From Gammaproteobacteria bacterium (GTDB lineage Bacteria; Pseudomonadota; Gammaproteobacteria; Chromatiales; Chromatiaceae), in contig JAHEHQ010000148.1 in NCBI GenBank assembly GCA_024644505.1, positions 1-6,651 on the forward strand: DNA of 6,651 bases, given 5' to 3'. The notes below the pieces were generated by a model that saw only the letters and a list, made by a program, of their open reading frames with translations, was not told the DNA's origin and made no database searches. Of the stretch, positions 5,786 through 6,651 are shown piece by piece. Made by a program: the position numbers and the translations under genes. The first letter of the stretch is position 1. The number at the start of each line of letters is the position of its first letter.

Positions 5786-6214
5786 ATGGCTATCGAACGC
5801 ACCTTCTCAATTGTCAAACCCGACGCAGTGGCAAAGAATGTGATTGGGAAGATTTACGACCGGTTCGAGAGCGCCGGCCTGAGAATTGTGGCATCCAAAA
5901 TGCTCCACCTGACGAGAGAGCAGGCCGGGGAGTTCTATGCCGTGCACAAGGAACGCCCCTTCTACAACGATCTGGTCGACTTCATGACCTCGGGCCCCGT
6001 CATGGTCCAGGTGCTGGAAGGCGAGAACGCTATTGCCAGAAACCGTGAGGTCATGGGTGCCACCAATCCTCAGGAGGCTGCGCCAGGGACCATCAGGGCG
6101 GATTTTGCACAGACGGTGGACGAGAATGCCGTGCACGGATCAGACGCGCCCGAAACCGCAAAGGTGGAGATCGCGTTTTTCTTTCCGGATGGTGTCTGCG
6201 AACGCACCCGGTAA
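5786..6214 (+). CDS. ndk: Nucleoside diphosphate kinase
   Basis: This cytoplasmic enzyme transfers the gamma phosphate of ATP to nucleoside diphosphates through a phosphohistidine, balancing NTP and dNTP pools. At 142 residues it has the normal length of the bacterial form. The catalytic histidine is H117 in NAVHGSD (114-120). Nucleotide contacts of the family are all in place: K11 in VKPDAV, Y51, F59, R87, T93, R104 and N114. The start is fixed by a GGAG seven bases upstream and by the conserved opening MAIERTFSIVKPD. The following gene, rlmN, begins inside the ndk 3' end, so the two are almost certainly one transcript, as in many gammaproteobacteria. Nothing is missing or unusual in the protein. 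Confidence 0.98.
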   Translation: MAIERTFSIVKPDAVAKNVIGKIYDRFESAGLRIVASKMLHLTREQAGEFYAVHKERPFYNDLVDFMTSGPVMVQVLEGENAIARNREVMGATNPQEAAPGTIRADFAQTVDENAVHGSDAPETAKVEIAFFFPDGVCERTR

Positions 6215-6651
6215 TCTGAGCTTGATCCCCGAACCGAAAACCAATCTGCTGGACCTGGACAGGAAGGGCATGGAGTCCTTCATTCAGACCCTCGGTGGCA
6301 AGGCGTATCACGGCCGTAACCTGCTCAAGTGGATTCACAAGCATGGTCAGACGGAATTCGATGCTATGACCGACTTGTCGAAACATCTGCGCGCCGGGCT
6401 GCGGGAGAAGGCCGGTGTGGAGATTCCGGAGGTGGTCTACGAACAGCCGTCCCGGGACGGCACGCATAAATGGGTGCTGGAACTTTCCTGCAATAACCGG
6501 GTGGAGTCGGTGTTCATTCCCGACGGTGAACGCGGGACCTTGTGTGTCTCGTCCCAGGTGGGTTGCTCCCTGGATTGCAGTTTCTGCTCCACCGGCAAGC
6601 AGGGTTACAACCGCAATCTTTCGGCCGGTGAGATCATCGCCCAGTTGTGGG
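6189..6651 (+). CDS. rlmN: Dual-specificity RNA methyltransferase RlmN, C-terminus cut by window edge
   Basis: This radical SAM enzyme methylates C2 of A2503 in 23S rRNA and of A37 in a set of tRNAs. I translated it by hand: 154 residues are visible and the frame is open at base 6651. The N-terminal part holds NLLDLDR, the helical accessory domain with LLKWIHKHG and FDAMTDLSKHLR, and then the core strand entry GTLCVSSQVGC. The SAM-cluster cysteines are C126, C130 and C133 (CSLDCSFC), followed by STGKQGYNRNLSAGEIIAQ. C119 corresponds to E. coli C118. The second catalytic cysteine (E. coli C355) lies beyond the window. The ATG at 6189 overlaps ndk by 26 bases in another frame and has no clear ribosome binding site, so translation may be coupled to ndk. 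GTG at 6192 or TTG at 6222 are possible alternative starts. Confidence 0.96.
   Translation, partial: MVSANAPGNLSLIPEPKTNLLDLDRKGMESFIQTLGGKAYHGRNLLKWIHKHGQTEFDAMTDLSKHLRAGLREKAGVEIPEVVYEQPSRDGTHKWVLELSCNNRVESVFIPDGERGTLCVSSQVGCSLDCSFCSTGKQGYNRNLSAGEIIAQLW

Noticed and set aside
5491..5817. 108-residue minus-strand frame over the EamA-ndk spacer
   Set aside because: It starts inside ndk, ends inside the EamA gene, and has no recognisable motif; the spacer is better explained as an ndk leader.
1..6651. CRISPR array, tRNA, rRNA, prophage or defence system
   Set aside because: No spaced direct repeats, cloverleaf, rRNA segment or recognisable phage or defence gene was seen on either strand.

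Overview
The window reads as chromosomal DNA of a free-living or symbiotic gammaproteobacterium. The evidence is the ndk-rlmN order at the right end, an iron-sulfur L-serine dehydratase of the Legionella/E. coli single-chain type, and moderately GC-rich coding DNA. I cannot name a genus. I see no phage genes, complete insertion sequences, CRISPR array, tRNA or rRNA.

Layout. Positions 1-1228, minus strand: a two-gene unit. A small four-helix membrane protein is followed, after 8 bases, by a two-helix potassium channel with a cytoplasmic NAD-binding RCK (TrkA-N) domain. The channel gene runs off the left edge. Positions 1250-1423: a short spacer with a 7-bp inverted repeat that may be the scar of an insertion sequence. 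Positions 1424-2800, minus: a complete sdaA with a TTG start behind a good ribosome binding site. Positions 2801-3186: a 386-base divergent spacer holding promoter-like sites for sdaA and a bulged hairpin. Positions 3187-4578, plus: a CPA2-family cation/proton antiporter with a DD motif and an unusually long loop after helix 2. Positions 4631-5503, plus: a ten-helix EamA/DMT transporter. Positions 5504-5785: a regulatory-looking spacer. It holds a promoter candidate, an 18-base near-palindrome rich in GATC, and a hairpin followed by a T-rich tract. Positions 5786-6214, plus: ndk, complete. Positions 6189-6651, plus: rlmN, overlapping ndk by 26 bases and cut by the right edge.

How the genes relate. 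The channel and its small membrane neighbour look co-translated and may form one K+ entry system. The antiporter, about 2 kb away on the opposite strand, would handle Na+ or K+ against protons, so the left half leans towards monovalent cation balance. However, sdaA sits between them and is transcribed away from the antiporter, so no shared control is shown. SdaA converts serine to pyruvate and ammonia. Ndk balances nucleoside triphosphate pools and RlmN methylates 23S rRNA and some tRNAs. These two are housekeeping genes in a conserved gammaproteobacterial neighbourhood.

The most interesting items are three. First, the channel plus four-helix partner pair, with a GFGE selectivity filter. Second, the SdaA C-terminal cysteine at exactly residue 458. 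Third, the structured leader in front of ndk. Nothing here amounts to a clearly new system on sequence reading alone.
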